From assembly GCF_003945765.1 (NCBI RefSeq), contig NZ_CP027712.1, forward strand, positions 1 to 64,000: a DNA stretch of 64,000 bases, written 5' to 3'. Below the pieces are notes generated by a model. That model had not been told where the DNA came from and ran no database searches. It saw only the letters and a program-made list of their open reading frames with translations. This document shows positions 41,812 to 53,263 of this stretch, in pieces; the first letter of the stretch is position 1; the number at the start of each line of letters is the position of its first letter. The position numbers and the translations under genes were made by a program. This DNA comes from Pseudomonas chlororaphis subsp. chlororaphis. GTDB lineage: Bacteria > Pseudomonadota > Gammaproteobacteria > Pseudomonadales > Pseudomonadaceae.

Positions 41812-41812
<1 letters not shown>
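40994..41812 (-). CDS. trpA: Tryptophan synthase alpha subunit
   Basis: Cleaves indole-3-glycerol phosphate to indole and G3P, passing indole to TrpB. The 272-residue TIM barrel has [17 protein letters not shown] with the catalytic Asp, and the [15 protein letters not shown] phosphate loop. Its ATG overlaps the trpB stop by one base (TGATG). It ends in the terminator at 40906. Confidence 0.98.
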
Positions 41813-44049
<2,237 letters not shown>

Positions 44050-44053
<4 letters not shown>

Positions 44054-44376
44054 TTGCCGCGCTTGCACAGCAGGTAAGCGGCCAGCAGGCCCAGCGCGCC
44101 CACAGCGACGCCGGCGGTGGTCCAGGGGTGCTGCTGGGCGTAGTCGCGGGTGGCGATCCCGGTTTCACGGGTTTTCACTTTGACTTCTTCATAGGCATCG
44201 CTGAGCAGGCTGCGCGAATGTCTCAGCGCGCTCTCGGCGTTGCTTTTCAGCGCCTTGAGGGTTTTGCGCGATTCGTCCGAAGCGTCGTCCTTGAGGCTCT
44301 CCAGGGACTTGAGCAGACTTTCGATCTCGGCTTCCATGCTTTCCAATGAGGCTTTGCGTAACGAAGTGTTGGCCAT
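44050..44376 (-). CDS. DUF883 (ElaB/YqjD) inner-membrane protein
   Basis: A 108-residue protein: a long amphipathic, coiled-coil-like helical part (about 10-75) and a C-terminal membrane anchor ([18 protein letters not shown]) ending in basic residues. The E. coli ElaB/YqjD relatives are ribosome-associated, stationary-phase membrane proteins. AGGAG precedes the ATG at 44376. Confidence 0.9.
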
Positions 44377-44532
44377 GGTGGCTCTCCTGCATTGTTGATT
44401 GAGGGTCTGTAGGGTCCGACTGCGCGGCCTGGCGAAAGTGCATTAAATCTGCATGACGATGGGCCGGGGCTTATTCCAGTGTTGCTGGTAATCGCTGCTA
44501 GGCTTTGATCTACCTCATAAGGAGAGCACGCC

Positions 44533-44748
44533 ATGTCTGATCATCACACCTACAAGAAAGTCGAACTGGTCGGTTCGTCCCCTAGCAGCATCGAAGACGC
44601 CATCAACAATGCGCTGGCCGAAGCCAGCAAAAGCATCCAGCACCTGGAGTGGTTCGAGGTCACGGAAACCCGTGGGCATATCAAGGATGGCAAGGCCGCG
44701 CATTTCCAGGTCACGCTCAAAGTCGGTTTCCGCATTGCCAACAGCTGA
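44533..44748 (+). CDS. Dodecin flavin-binding protein
   Basis: A 71-residue dodecin, which assembles into hollow dodecamers that store flavins. [25 protein letters not shown] and [13 protein letters not shown] are typical; the Trp44-type residue stacks on flavin. ATG at 44533 follows AAGGAGAG. It is monocistronic between the DUF883 and DUF1161 genes. Confidence 0.94.
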   Translation: MSDHHTYKKVELVGSSPSSIEDAINNALAEASKSIQHLEWFEVTETRGHIKDGKAAHFQVTLKVGFRIANS

Positions 44749-44876
44749 ACCTGGACTAGGCTGTTGAACTTGTGCGCTGGCCGATTGCCATAGGGAATGG
44801 CAAAGCGCTATATCTGCCTCGATGCCGAGCAGGCCGGGGCTTGACGCTTATTTGATTCGACCAGGGAATGTGACCG

Positions 44877-45101
44877 ATGAAAAAACAGGTAATGGCTTTA
44901 GTGTTGTTGAGTGTCGCGGGAACAGCCCTTGCTGCCGGCAAGCCATGCGAAGAGCTGAAAAGCGAAATCGCCGCGAAGATCGACGCCAAAGGCGCGTCGG
45001 GTTATTCGCTGGAAATTGTCGAAAAAGGCAGCGCGACTGACGGCAAAGTGGTCGGTACCTGCGAAGGCGGTACCAAGGAAATCGTCTACAAGCGTGGCTG
45101 A
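44877..45101 (+). CDS. DUF1161 periplasmic protein, copy 1
   Basis: A 74-residue exported protein with signal peptide (VMALVLLSVAGTALAAG) and a small domain with two Cys (KPCEELKSEI ... VVGTCEGGTKEIVYKR) that may form a disulfide. It is a paralogue of the protein at 47151. A perfect terminator follows. The function of DUF1161 is unknown. Confidence 0.88.
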   Translation: MKKQVMALVLLSVAGTALAAGKPCEELKSEIAAKIDAKGASGYSLEIVEKGSATDGKVVGTCEGGTKEIVYKRG

Positions 45102-45118
45102 GCCCTTGTAGCAATGAA

Positions 45119-45149
45119 CAAAGCCGACGCGCTGCGTCGGCTTTTTTTT
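45119..45149 (+). terminator. Terminator after DUF1161 copy 1
   Basis: Stem AAGCCGACGC / GCGTCGGCTT with loop GCT and eight T residues, 20 bp after the stop codon. Confidence 0.95.
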
Positions 45150-45180
45150 GCCCGGCGTTTAGCCAGGCCAGGCGTGCCCC

Positions 45181-45206
45181 TGTAGCCGCTGCCGCAGGCT
45201 GCGATC
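45181..45206. repeat. Single REP (half REPIN)
   Basis: TGTAGCCGCTGCCGCAGGCT followed by GCGATC matches the left arm of the REPINs at 35678 and 23252, but no right arm follows within 100 bp. It lies beyond the DUF1161 terminator, between convergent genes. Confidence 0.75.
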
Positions 45207-45264
45207 GCGACCGAAGGGCGCGCAAGGCCTCTGGATCACCCAGTCCTTCGGCCCGATTGCAGAC

Positions 45265-46266
45265 TCAACCCTTCATCACTTGCGCCAGCAATTCATAGGA
45301 ATGCAGGCGGTCGGCGTGCTCGTACAGGTCGCAGGTGAAGATCAGCTCGTCGGCGCCGGTCTGTTCGATCAGCACTTCGAGCTTGGCGCGGATCTTCGCC
45401 GGGCTGCCGATCATGGCCAGGCCGAGGAAGCTGCCCACCGCTTCCTTTTCATGGGGCAGCCACAGGCCGTCCATGCTCTTCACCGGTTTGCGCTGCACCA
45501 GGCTCTGGCCGCGCATCAACGCGAGGATCCGCTGGTACACCGAGGTCGCCAGATAGTCGGCCTGTTCGTCGGTGTCGGCCGCCACCAGCGGCACGCCGAG
45601 CATCACGTAAGGCTTGTCGAGCACGGCCGAAGGCTTGAAGTGATTGCGGTACACGCGAATCGCCTCGTGCATGTAGCGCGGTGCGAAATGCGAGGCGAAG
45701 GCGTAAGGCAAGCCGCGCTCGCCGGCCAGTTGCGCACTGAACAGGCTCGAGCCCAGCAACCACACCGGCACCTGGGTACCGGTTCCCGGCACCGCGATCA
45801 CCCGTTGTTCCGGGGTGCGTGGGCCGAGGTAGGCCATCAGCTCGGCCACATCTTCAGGGAAGTCGTCGGCGCTGCCCGACCGTTCGCGGCGCAGGGCGCG
45901 GGCGGTCATCTGGTCCGAACCCGGCGCGCGGCCCAGGCCCAGGTCGATACGCCCCGGGTACAGGCTTTCCAGGGTGCCGAACTGCTCGGCGATCACCAGC
46001 GGCGCATGGTTGGGCAGCATCACGCCGCCGGAGCCGACGCGAATGCTCGAGGTGCCGCCGGCCAGGTAGCCCAGCAGCACCGAGGTCGCGGAGCTGGCGA
46101 TACCGTCCATGTTGTGGTGTTCGGCGACCCAGAAGCGGGTGTAGCCGAATTTCTCTACATGGCGGGCCAGGTCCAGGGAATTACGCAGCGATTGCGCCGG
46201 GCTGCCGTCCTCGCGCACGGGGACCAGGTCGAGGGTGGAAAACTTAACGTCGGACAGTGGTTTCAT
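45265..46266 (-). CDS. LLM-class flavin-dependent oxidoreductase
   Basis: A 333-residue luciferase-like monooxygenase with a TIM barrel: [32 protein letters not shown] and [19 protein letters not shown]. It resembles the E. coli YhbW group. It presumably uses FMNH2 from a separate reductase. The substrate is unknown. ATG at 46266 follows AAGGAG at a long spacing. It diverges from osmC. Confidence 0.9.
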   Translation of the reverse strand: MKPLSDVKFSTLDLVPVREDGSPAQSLRNSLDLARHVEKFGYTRFWVAEHHNMDGIASSATSVLLGYLAGGTSSIRVGSGGVMLPNHAPLVIAEQFGTLESLYPGRIDLGLGRAPGSDQMTARALRRERSGSADDFPEDVAELMAYLGPRTPEQRVIAVPGTGTQVPVWLLGSSLFSAQLAGERGLPYAFASHFAPRYMHEAIRVYRNHFKPSAVLDKPYVMLGVPLVAADTDEQADYLATSVYQRILALMRGQSLVQRKPVKSMDGLWLPHEKEAVGSFLGLAMIGSPAKIRAKLEVLIEQTGADELIFTCDLYEHADRLHSYELLAQVMKG

Positions 46267-46470
46267 GAACCTGCTTCTCCTTTGGTGTGCAGGCCTTTGT
46301 CATGAGCCAAAACCTGCCGAATGCTGTAAGCCTGTTTCATGCAATGTGGGCATATACCCGAGTTTCAATAGCCAGGCTGAATTTGCTGTCCGGACAAACG
46401 GCGGATTCAGACAGGATGAACTTCGCCGGGCCTTCTATCCTCTAGAACCCTGAGTAGCAGAAAACCACAA

Positions 46471-46490
46471 GGGCGCGGCCTTTCGCGCCC
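46471..46490. promoter_or_regulatory. Hairpin in the osmC leader
   Basis: A perfect GGGCGCG / CGCGCCC stem with a 6-nt loop ends 18 bp before the osmC start codon, just ahead of the SD GAGGAGA. It may affect osmC translation or mRNA stability; there is no T-tract. Confidence 0.5.
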
Positions 46491-46508
46491 GTTCTCGAGG
46501 AGACAGAC

Positions 46509-46940
46509 ATGAGCATCATCAAGAAAGCATCGGCTCACTGGGAAGGCGACCTGAAAACTGGCATTGGCTCGATTTCCACGGAAACCGGGGTACTGCGCGA
46601 TGCCCCTTACGGCTTCAAGGCGCGTTTCGAGGGCGGCAAGGGCACCAACCCGGAAGAACTGATCGGCGCCGCGCACGCGGGGTGTTTTTCCATGGCCTTC
46701 TCGATGATTCTCGGCGAGGCCGGGCTCAAGGCCGACAGTATCGACACTAATGCCGAAGTGACGCTGGACCAGGTCGATGGCGGTTTTGCGATCACCGCGG
46801 TGCACCTGATCCTCAAGGCGAAGATTCCCGGCGCCAGCCAGCAGCAGTTCGATGAGCTGAGCAAGAAGGCCAAGGAAGGTTGCCCGGTGTCCAAGGTGCT
46901 GAATGCCAGGATCAGCCTGGATGCGACGCTGCTCAGCTGA
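46509..46940 (+). CDS. osmC: Organic hydroperoxide reductase OsmC
   Basis: A 143-residue OsmC/Ohr-family peroxiredoxin. Two redox Cys lie in AAHAGCFSM and KEGCPVSK; ARFEGGKGTNPEELIGAAHAG is the OsmC rather than Ohr signature. In relatives it is induced by osmotic stress and RpoS. ATG at 46509 with GAGGAGA upstream. Confidence 0.95.
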   Translation: MSIIKKASAHWEGDLKTGIGSISTETGVLRDAPYGFKARFEGGKGTNPEELIGAAHAGCFSMAFSMILGEAGLKADSIDTNAEVTLDQVDGGFAITAVHLILKAKIPGASQQQFDELSKKAKEGCPVSKVLNARISLDATLLS

Positions 46941-46959
46941 CGGTGTTTTAACCTGCCCT

Positions 46960-47020
46960 ATCGCTTCGCGAGCCAGCTCGCTCACGCCTTCGAACCCATA
47001 GGCGCGAACTGGCTCGCGAT
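46960..47020. repeat. REP of the GCGAGCCAGCTCGC family
   Basis: A left arm TCGCGAGCCAGCTCGC and right arm GCGAACTGGCTCGCGA pair with about 25 bp between them. It lies 20 bp after osmC and is a different REP family from those at 30846 and 35678. Confidence 0.8.
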
Positions 47021-47150
47021 TGCACTCCTGCCGAAACTCCCGCACCCGATATGCGCGGCGTCAGAACTCGCTTCATGAAAATGTGGTCGAATGCACGACT
47101 GCAGGCTCAGCCCATGACCATGGGCGCTGCATCAAAGGGAGCTCCACATC

Positions 47151-47390
47151 ATGAAACGTTTTGCCCTGGCAGTTGTTTGTTGCGCGCTGGCCACCTCGGC
47201 CCTGGCGGCTCCGAAGGATTGCGAAGAACTCAAGAAAGAGATTGAAATCAAGATCCAGGCCAACGCCGTGCCCTCCTACACCCTGGAGATTGTCAGCAAG
47301 GAGGAAGCCGAAAAGCACGACGTGGCCATGGTGGTCGGTACCTGTGAAAACGGCACCAAGGCGATCATCTATCAGCGCAACGACAGCTGA
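47151..47390 (+). CDS. DUF1161 periplasmic protein, copy 2
   Basis: A 79-residue exported protein: signal peptide (LAVVCCALATSALAAP), then DCEELKKEIEIKIQA and VVGTCENGTKAIIYQR, closely parallel to the protein at 44877. The two copies flank the LLM and osmC genes. GGGAGCTCC precedes the ATG. Function unknown. Confidence 0.88.
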   Translation: MKRFALAVVCCALATSALAAPKDCEELKKEIEIKIQANAVPSYTLEIVSKEEAEKHDVAMVVGTCENGTKAIIYQRNDS

Positions 47391-47394
47391 TCGT

Positions 47395-47814
47395 TCAGAT
47401 CACGCAGTTGACCCTATGGTCTTCGGCCAGCAGCTCACGCTTGGCGTTGTACAGCCGGGCACTGGGAGTGAAACCCAGCGAGCGGGCTTCCAGCAGGTAA
47501 CGCTGGCCGGCTTCGAAATGGTCGTAGCGCACGCTCAGGTAGCACAGGCGCTCGGCCGGATCGTTCATCATGCCGAGGCGCCCGCTGAACACCTCGAAAT
47601 CGAAACGCACCATCAACTCATGACTGCCCGGGGTGACCTGGAAATAGCGGCCGTCGGTCAGGCGCTGGTTGTCCAGGCGCTCGGCCATCAGCAGCTTGCC
47701 GCCCGGCGTCGGGGTGGCGAAATCGACCCAGGCCTGCTGCGGGTCCACCGCCGGCAGGGGGCTGGAGCAGGCAACGAGGCCGGTCAGGGCAAGCAGCAGC
47801 AAGGGTTGGCGCAT
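47395..47814 (-). CDS. Predicted lipoprotein, tandem paralogue 1
   Basis: A 139-residue lipoprotein with lipobox LVAC|SS and then DPQQAWVDFATP. GRYFQVTPGSHELMVRFDFEV and FEAGQRYLLEARSLGFTP align with the upstream neighbour at 47857, so the two are tandem duplicates. ATG at 47814 (MRQPLLLLALTG); a longer frame from 47844 lacks a lipoprotein-like start. Function unknown; the N-terminal Ser-Ser after Cys suggests outer-membrane sorting. Confidence 0.82.
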   Translation of the reverse strand: MRQPLLLLALTGLVACSSPLPAVDPQQAWVDFATPTPGGKLLMAERLDNQRLTDGRYFQVTPGSHELMVRFDFEVFSGRLGMMNDPAERLCYLSVRYDHFEAGQRYLLEARSLGFTPSARLYNAKRELLAEDHRVNCVI

Positions 47815-47856
47815 GAGGTCGGGCCGTCCGGGGAAAGGCCTCAAGCATAGCGCCGA

Positions 47857-48270
47857 TCAGGTGCGCTGGCAGCCCGCCGGTTGGCCGGTACCCACCAGAT
47901 TGCGCTGCTGGTCATAGAGTTTGGCCCAGGGCCGGAAGCCGATATTGCCGGTCTGCAACTGATAGCGCTGGCCGGCGTTGAAGTCCTTGTATTTCACATT
48001 CAGCTGGCAGTCGCGCCACAGCGGTTCGCTGTCCGGGCCGATATTGGTGGGCTCCACGGCGAACTGGTAGCGCACCTTCAGCTCATGGTTGCCGGGCTGT
48101 ACCTCGAAATATCGGCGGTCCACCCAGGCCTTTTCGTCGACCTCCAGCGCCTGCAGGGCGGTGTCCTGGTGGGTGTCGAGGTCGATCCAGGCTTGCGTCG
48201 GATCGGGGGCGGGCAATCCGGCACAGCCGCTCAAGGTCAAGAGTCCGGTGGTCAGCAGCAACACGCGCAT
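47857..48270 (-). CDS. Predicted lipoprotein, tandem paralogue 2
   Basis: A 137-residue lipoprotein (lipobox LSGC|AG). DPTQAWIDLDT, RRYFEVQPGNHELKVRYQF and FNAGQRYQLQTGNIGFRPWAKLYD parallel the gene at 47395. GGAG lies 7 nt before ATG. It diverges from the aminopeptidase gene with a 59-bp gap. Function unknown. Confidence 0.85.
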   Translation of the reverse strand: MRVLLLTTGLLTLSGCAGLPAPDPTQAWIDLDTHQDTALQALEVDEKAWVDRRYFEVQPGNHELKVRYQFAVEPTNIGPDSEPLWRDCQLNVKYKDFNAGQRYQLQTGNIGFRPWAKLYDQQRNLVGTGQPAGCQRT

Positions 48271-48329
48271 AGCGAAACTCCAGGCAGGCGAGATAGTCTT
48301 GGGGGCAGACTCTCGAAGGATGATTCGAT

Positions 48330-49409
48330 TTGATTAGGCCGCGTTCAAGCCATGGGTTACTTGATCATCTTTTGCGCTTTTTGTTTCCGGGCTTGCTGCT
48401 TTTGTCGCTCAACGGTTGTTCCAGCGTGGGTTACTACGGCCAGCTGGCCAGTGGCCAATGGCAGCTGTTGCAGGCCCGCACACCGGTCGAGCAGGTCATC
48501 GCCGACCCGACTCGCGACCCGTTATTGCGCGCCCATCTGGCGCAGTCGCAGAAAGCCCGGCTTTTTGCCAGCCAGCACCTGCACCTGCCGGACAACCAGA
48601 GCTATCGCCTCTACGCCGACATCGGCCGGCCCTACGTGGTGTGGAATGTATTCAGCACCCCTGAGTTTTCCCTGAGTCCCAAGACCCACTGCTTCCCGAT
48701 TGCCGGCTGCGTGGCCTATCGCGGCTACTACAGCCAGGGCGCGGCCCGTGGCGAGGCGGCCTTGCAGAAACAGCAGGGCATGGATGTGGCCATCGGCGGG
48801 GTGGAGGCCTATTCGACCCTGGGCTGGTTCAACGACCCGATCCTCAGTTCGATGCTGCATTGGGGCGACGAGCGCCTGGCGACTCTGATCTTCCACGAGC
48901 TGGCCCATCAGCGCTTTTATGTGAAGGACGACACCGAGTTCAACGAATCCTTCGCCACCTTCGTCGAGCAGGAAGGCACCCGACAATGGCGCGTGGCCCG
49001 CGGCCTGGCGCCGGCCAGCGATGCCCTGGTGAAGCAGAAGGACCAGTTCATCCAGCTGATCCTCGATACCCGCCAGCGCCTGGAACGCCTGTATGCCCTG
49101 CCACTGCCAACCGAGCAGATGCGCCAGCGCAAGGCCGCCGAATTCGAACAGCTGCGCCGGGATTACCGGCAGCTGAAGGACAGCCAATGGCACGGCGACG
49201 CGCGCTACGACTTCTGGATCAACACCCCGCTGAACAATGCCAGGCTGCTGCCTTTTGGCCTGTACGACCAGTGGGTACCGGCATTCGCCGCCTTGTTCAG
49301 GCAGGTGAACGGGGATTGGCCGGCCTTTTACCAGGCCGTGGAGAAGCTCGGCGCGCTGCCGGCTGAAAAGCGCAAGGCGGCGTTGCAATCACTGATGAAC
49401 GCCGCCTGA
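48330..49409 (+). CDS. Predicted zinc aminopeptidase lipoprotein (COG4324 type)
   Basis: A 359-residue lipoprotein (lipobox SLNGC|SS) with zinc-protease motif FHELAHQ (HExxH) and a downstream Glu-rich FNESFATFVEQEG helix supplying the third ligand. The start appears to be TTG at 48330, with AAGGA about 10 nt upstream; no in-frame ATG precedes the signal sequence. It is probably anchored in the outer membrane facing the periplasm. The substrate is unknown. Confidence 0.82.
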   Translation: MIRPRSSHGLLDHLLRFLFPGLLLLSLNGCSSVGYYGQLASGQWQLLQARTPVEQVIADPTRDPLLRAHLAQSQKARLFASQHLHLPDNQSYRLYADIGRPYVVWNVFSTPEFSLSPKTHCFPIAGCVAYRGYYSQGAARGEAALQKQQGMDVAIGGVEAYSTLGWFNDPILSSMLHWGDERLATLIFHELAHQRFYVKDDTEFNESFATFVEQEGTRQWRVARGLAPASDALVKQKDQFIQLILDTRQRLERLYALPLPTEQMRQRKAAEFEQLRRDYRQLKDSQWHGDARYDFWINTPLNNARLLPFGLYDQWVPAFAALFRQVNGDWPAFYQAVEKLGALPAEKRKAALQSLMNAA

Positions 49410-49466
49410 AAGGGACGCCATCGCGGGCAAGCGAGCGTCGATCAGGAGTCCGCGATGGCCGGTGGC

Positions 49467-50117
49467 TCAGCGCTGCAGGAACGCCTGATGCAGCTCATCC
49501 AGGGTCTGGAAGTGGTAGGCCGGCGCCTCGGCGCTCAGTTCTTCGTGGCTGCCGAAGCCATAACCCACCGCCGCCGCATCCAGCCCGTTACGGCGGGCGC
49601 CGATCAGGTCGTGCTTGCGGTCGCCGATCATCAGGGTATCGCTCGGGTCCAGGCCTTCCTCGCTGACCAGGTGGCGAATCAGCTCGACCTTGTCGGTGTG
49701 GGTGCCGTCCAGTTCGCTGCCGTAGATCACCTTGAAGTGCCGGGCGAAATCGAAGTGCCGGGCGATCTCGCGGGCGAACACCCATGGCTTGGACGTCGCG
49801 ATGTACAGCTGGCGGCCTTGCCCACCGAGGGTTTCCAGCAGGGGCGTGACGCCGTCGAACACGCGGTTCTCATACAGGCCGGTAACCTTGAAACGCTCGC
49901 GGTAGAAATTCACCGCCTCCCAGGCCCTGGCTTCGTCGAAGCCGTAGAACTGCATGAACGCCTGCAACAGCGGCGGACCGATGAAGTGTTCCAGCTTGCT
50001 CAGGTCGGGTTCGTCGATGCCCAGCTTGCCGAGGGCGAACTGGATCGAGCGGGTGATGCCTTCGCGCGGGTCGGTCAGGGTGCCATCGAGGTCGAACAGA
50101 ACGGTTTGGTAATGCAT
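49467..50117 (-). CDS. HAD-superfamily phosphatase, phosphoglycolate-phosphatase-like
   Basis: A 216-residue HAD hydrolase: nucleophile motif FDLDGTLTDP, motif II TSKPW, and MIGDRKHDLIGARRNG for Mg binding. The helical cap (about 15-80) is of the Gph type. The substrate is not certain. ATG at 50117 follows AGGAATCC. It is 27 bp after the gamma carbonic anhydrase gene in the same direction. Confidence 0.9.
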   Translation of the reverse strand: MHYQTVLFDLDGTLTDPREGITRSIQFALGKLGIDEPDLSKLEHFIGPPLLQAFMQFYGFDEARAWEAVNFYRERFKVTGLYENRVFDGVTPLLETLGGQGRQLYIATSKPWVFAREIARHFDFARHFKVIYGSELDGTHTDKVELIRHLVSEEGLDPSDTLMIGDRKHDLIGARRNGLDAAAVGYGFGSHEELSAEAPAYHFQTLDELHQAFLQR

Positions 50118-50144
50118 GGGGATTCCTGGGCAGTGGATCGGGGC

Positions 50145-50711
50145 TCAAGCCTGGTCGTAGCCTTCGGCCAGGTGCAGGTCCTTGAGCTTCACGTAGTTGG
50201 CGGCGCTGTAGGTGAAGAAGGCGCGTTCCTTGTCGGTCAGCGGGCGGGCCTGTTTCACCGGGCTGCCCACGTAGAGGAAGCCGCTTTCCAGGCGTTTGCC
50301 CGGCGGCACCAGGCTGCCGGCGCCGACGATCACATCGTCTTCCACCATCGCGCCGTCCATGACGATGCTGCCCATGCCGATCAGCACCCGGCTGCCGACG
50401 CTGCAACCGTGCAGCATCACCTTGTGGGCGATGGTCACGTCGTCGCCGATCAGCAGCGGGAAGCCGTCCGGGTTGAAGGGGCCGGCGTGGGTGATGTGCA
50501 GCACGCTGCCGTCCTGCACGCTGGTGCGGGCGCCGATGCGGATGCGGTGCATGTCGCCGCGGATCACCGTCAGTGGCCAGACCGAGCTGTCGGCGCCGAT
50601 TTCGACGTCGCCGATCACCACCGCCGAGCGGTCGACGAAGGCCCGCGGGCCAAGGATGGGCGTGTGGTTCTGATAGTTGCGAATGGCCAAGTTGGATACC
50701 TGCTCTGACAT
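50145..50711 (-). CDS. Gamma carbonic anhydrase-like hexapeptide-repeat protein
   Basis: A 188-residue left-handed beta-helix protein (YrdA/PaaY type) with hexapeptide repeats such as VIGDVEIGADSSVWP and IGMGSIVMDGAMVEDD. Metal-binding His residues appear in LHITHAG, DDVTIAHKV and MLHGC. It may hydrate CO2 or act as an acyltransferase-like scaffold. It diverges from prlC. Confidence 0.88.
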   Translation of the reverse strand: MSEQVSNLAIRNYQNHTPILGPRAFVDRSAVVIGDVEIGADSSVWPLTVIRGDMHRIRIGARTSVQDGSVLHITHAGPFNPDGFPLLIGDDVTIAHKVMLHGCSVGSRVLIGMGSIVMDGAMVEDDVIVGAGSLVPPGKRLESGFLYVGSPVKQARPLTDKERAFFTYSAANYVKLKDLHLAEGYDQA

Positions 50712-50792
50712 TTATTAATGGGGTCGATAGCTGCGGTGGGCGTCGATTGTAATTAAGATGGCCCAATGTTTCTTCCAGCCAAGGTGCCAACC

Positions 50793-52844
50793 GTGAGTGT
50801 GAACAACCCTCTTCTGCAGCCCTACGACCTGCCGCCGTTTTCGGCGATCCGCGCCGAGCATGTACAGCCGGCCATCGAACAGATCCTGGCTGACAACCGC
50901 GCCGCCATCGCTGAAATCCTCAAGAACCAGGGCGCGCAACCGACCTGGGCCGGCCTGGTATTGGCCATGGACGAACTCAACGACCGCCTGGGCGCGGCCT
51001 GGAGTCCGGTCAGCCACCTCAATGCCGTGTGCAACAGCGCCGAACTGCGCGAGGCCTACGAGTCCTGCCTGCCGGCCCTGAGCGCCTATTCCACCGAGCT
51101 GGGGCAGAACCGTGAGCTGTTCCAGGCCTTCGAAGCCCTGGCGGGCAGCCCGCAAGCCGCCGGTTTCGACGTGGCGCAGAAAACCATCCTGGAACACTCC
51201 CTGCGTGACTTCCGCCTGTCGGGTATCGACCTGCCGCCAGAGCAGCAGAAGCGTTACGCCGAAGTGCAGAGCAAGCTTTCCGAGCTGGGCAGCCGCTTCT
51301 CCAACCAGCTGCTCGACGCCACCCAGGCCTGGACCAAGCACGTCACCGACGAAGCGGCCCTGGCCGGCTTGACCGCCTCGGCCAAGGCGCAGATGGCTGC
51401 CGCGGCCCAGGCCAAGGACCTGCAAGGCTGGCTGATCACCCTGGAATTCCCCAGCTACTACGCGGTAATGACCTACGCCGAAGACCGCGCGCTGCGCGAA
51501 GAAGTCTACGCTGCCTACTGCACCCGCGCCTCGGACCAGGGCCCGAACGCCGGCCAGAATGACAACGGCCCGGTCATGCAGGAAATCCTCGACCTGCGCC
51601 AGGAACTGGCCCAGCTGCTGGGCTACGCCAACTTCGCCGAGCTGAGCCTGGCTACCAAGATGGCCGAGTCCAGCGACCAGGTGCTGAGCTTCCTGCGGGA
51701 CCTGGCCAAGCGCAGCAAACCGTTTGCTGCCCAGGACCTGCAACAGCTCAAGGCCTACGCCGCCGAGCAAGGCTGCCCGGACCTGCAAAGCTGGGACAGC
51801 GGTTTCTACGGCGAGAAGCTGCGCGAGCAGCGCTACAGCGTGGCCCAGGAAACCCTGCGCGCCTACTTCCCGATCGACAAGGTACTCGGCGGCCTGTTCG
51901 CCATCGTCCAGCGCCTGTACGGCATCGAGATCGCCGAACTGAAAGGCTTCGACAGCTGGCACCCGGACGTGCGCCTGTTCGAGATCAAGGAAAACGGCCA
52001 GCACGTGGGGCGTTTCTTCTTCGACCTGTATGCCCGCGCCAACAAGCGTGGCGGTGCCTGGATGGACGGCGCCCGCGACCGTCGCCGCACCATTGACGGT
52101 GTACTGCAAAGCCCGGTGGCTAACCTGGTGTGCAACTTCACCCCGGCCGACAGCGGCAAGCCTGCCCTGCTGACCCACGATGAAGTCACCACCCTGTTCC
52201 ACGAATTCGGCCACGGCCTGCACCACCTGTTGACCCGCGTCGAACATGCCGGTGTTTCCGGCATCAACGGCGTGGCCTGGGACGCGGTGGAGCTGCCGAG
52301 CCAGTTCATGGAGAACTGGTGCTGGGAGCCGGAAGGCCTGGCGCTGATCTCCGGTCACTATGAGACCGGCGAGCCGCTGCCCCAGGACCTGCTGGAAAAA
52401 ATGCTCGCGGCGAAGAACTTCCAGTCCGGCCTGATGATGGTGCGCCAGCTGGAGTTCTCGCTGTTCGACTTCGAACTGCATGCCACCCATGGCGACGGCC
52501 GTAGCGTGCTGCAGGTGCTCGAAAGCGTGCGCGACGAGGTCTCGGTGATGCGTCCGCCGGCCTACAACCGCTTCCCCAACAGCTTTGCGCACATCTTCGC
52601 CGGCGGTTACGCGGCGGGTTACTACAGCTACAAGTGGGCCGAAGTGCTGTCGGCCGATGCCTTCTCGAAGTTCGAGGAAGAAGGCGTGCTGAATGCCGAG
52701 ACCGGTCGCGCGTTCCGCGAGGCGATCCTGGCCCGTGGCGGTTCCCAGGAGCCGATGGTGCTGTTCGTCGACTTCCGCGGACGCGCACCGTCGATTGACG
52801 CACTCTTGCGCCACAGCGGCCTGACCGAGGACGCAGCGGCATGA
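50793..52844 (+). CDS. prlC: Oligopeptidase A
   Basis: Cytosolic M3 zinc peptidase that degrades signal peptides and other oligopeptides. The 683-residue protein has HEFGHGLHH (HExxH) with the third ligand Glu in the following helix. GTG at 50793 (SVNNPLLQPYDLPPF) has AAGGTG six bases upstream; an ATG at 50766 would add nine residues. Its stop overlaps the yheV start by 4 bp (ATGA). Confidence 0.96.
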   Translation: MSVNNPLLQPYDLPPFSAIRAEHVQPAIEQILADNRAAIAEILKNQGAQPTWAGLVLAMDELNDRLGAAWSPVSHLNAVCNSAELREAYESCLPALSAYSTELGQNRELFQAFEALAGSPQAAGFDVAQKTILEHSLRDFRLSGIDLPPEQQKRYAEVQSKLSELGSRFSNQLLDATQAWTKHVTDEAALAGLTASAKAQMAAAAQAKDLQGWLITLEFPSYYAVMTYAEDRALREEVYAAYCTRASDQGPNAGQNDNGPVMQEILDLRQELAQLLGYANFAELSLATKMAESSDQVLSFLRDLAKRSKPFAAQDLQQLKAYAAEQGCPDLQSWDSGFYGEKLREQRYSVAQETLRAYFPIDKVLGGLFAIVQRLYGIEIAELKGFDSWHPDVRLFEIKENGQHVGRFFFDLYARANKRGGAWMDGARDRRRTIDGVLQSPVANLVCNFTPADSGKPALLTHDEVTTLFHEFGHGLHHLLTRVEHAGVSGINGVAWDAVELPSQFMENWCWEPEGLALISGHYETGEPLPQDLLEKMLAAKNFQSGLMMVRQLEFSLFDFELHATHGDGRSVLQVLESVRDEVSVMRPPAYNRFPNSFAHIFAGGYAAGYYSYKWAEVLSADAFSKFEEEGVLNAETGRAFREAILARGGSQEPMVLFVDFRGRAPSIDALLRHSGLTEDAAA

Positions 52845-53128
52845 GCGAGGGGCCAGTGAAGACGAAAAAACGCTTTATCGCCGGGGCGGTCTGCCCGGCG
52901 TGCAGCGAGCAGGACAAGTTGATGATGTGGAGCGAAGACGACGTTCCCCATCGCGAGTGCGTGGCCTGCGGTTATTCCGACACCCTGAATGAACAGGGGC
53001 TGTCGGTGCCCAAGGAACTGGGCACGCGGGTCAACACCACGGCCCTCAAGGCGCCGGATGCCAAGGTCCAGTCGGTGCAGTTTTTCCCCAACCCCAAGTT
53101 GAAGAAAAAGACCGACGAGCCCAAGTAA
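52841..53128 (+). CDS. yheV: YheV-family zinc-ribbon protein
   Basis: A 95-residue protein with a four-Cys ribbon, CPAC-x(n)-CVAC, followed by a charged tail (PKLKKKTDEPK). Family members are always found after prlC; here the ATGA overlap suggests coupling. The function is unknown, but a metal-binding regulatory or nucleic-acid role is plausible. Confidence 0.88.
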   Translation: MSEGPVKTKKRFIAGAVCPACSEQDKLMMWSEDDVPHRECVACGYSDTLNEQGLSVPKELGTRVNTTALKAPDAKVQSVQFFPNPKLKKKTDEPK

Positions 53129-53140
53129 CTGCAAATCCCC

Positions 53141-53220
53141 TGTAGGAGCGCAGCTTGCGCGCGATAGCGGTGTATCAGATACACCGCGGTGCTTTGATCG
53201 CCAGCAAGCTTGGCTCCTAC
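53141..53220. repeat. REP-type element with an internal 21-bp palindrome
   Basis: Outer arms TGTAGGAGCGCAGCTTGC and GCAAGCTTGGCTCCTAC pair. In the centre, GCGGTGTATC-A-GATACACCGC (53167-53187) is perfect. It lies between convergent yheV and the phosphatase gene. Confidence 0.8.
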
Positions 53221-53263
53221 CGGGATGCGGTCGAAGCTCAATTCTGCAGCCCCACGCAGCCGG

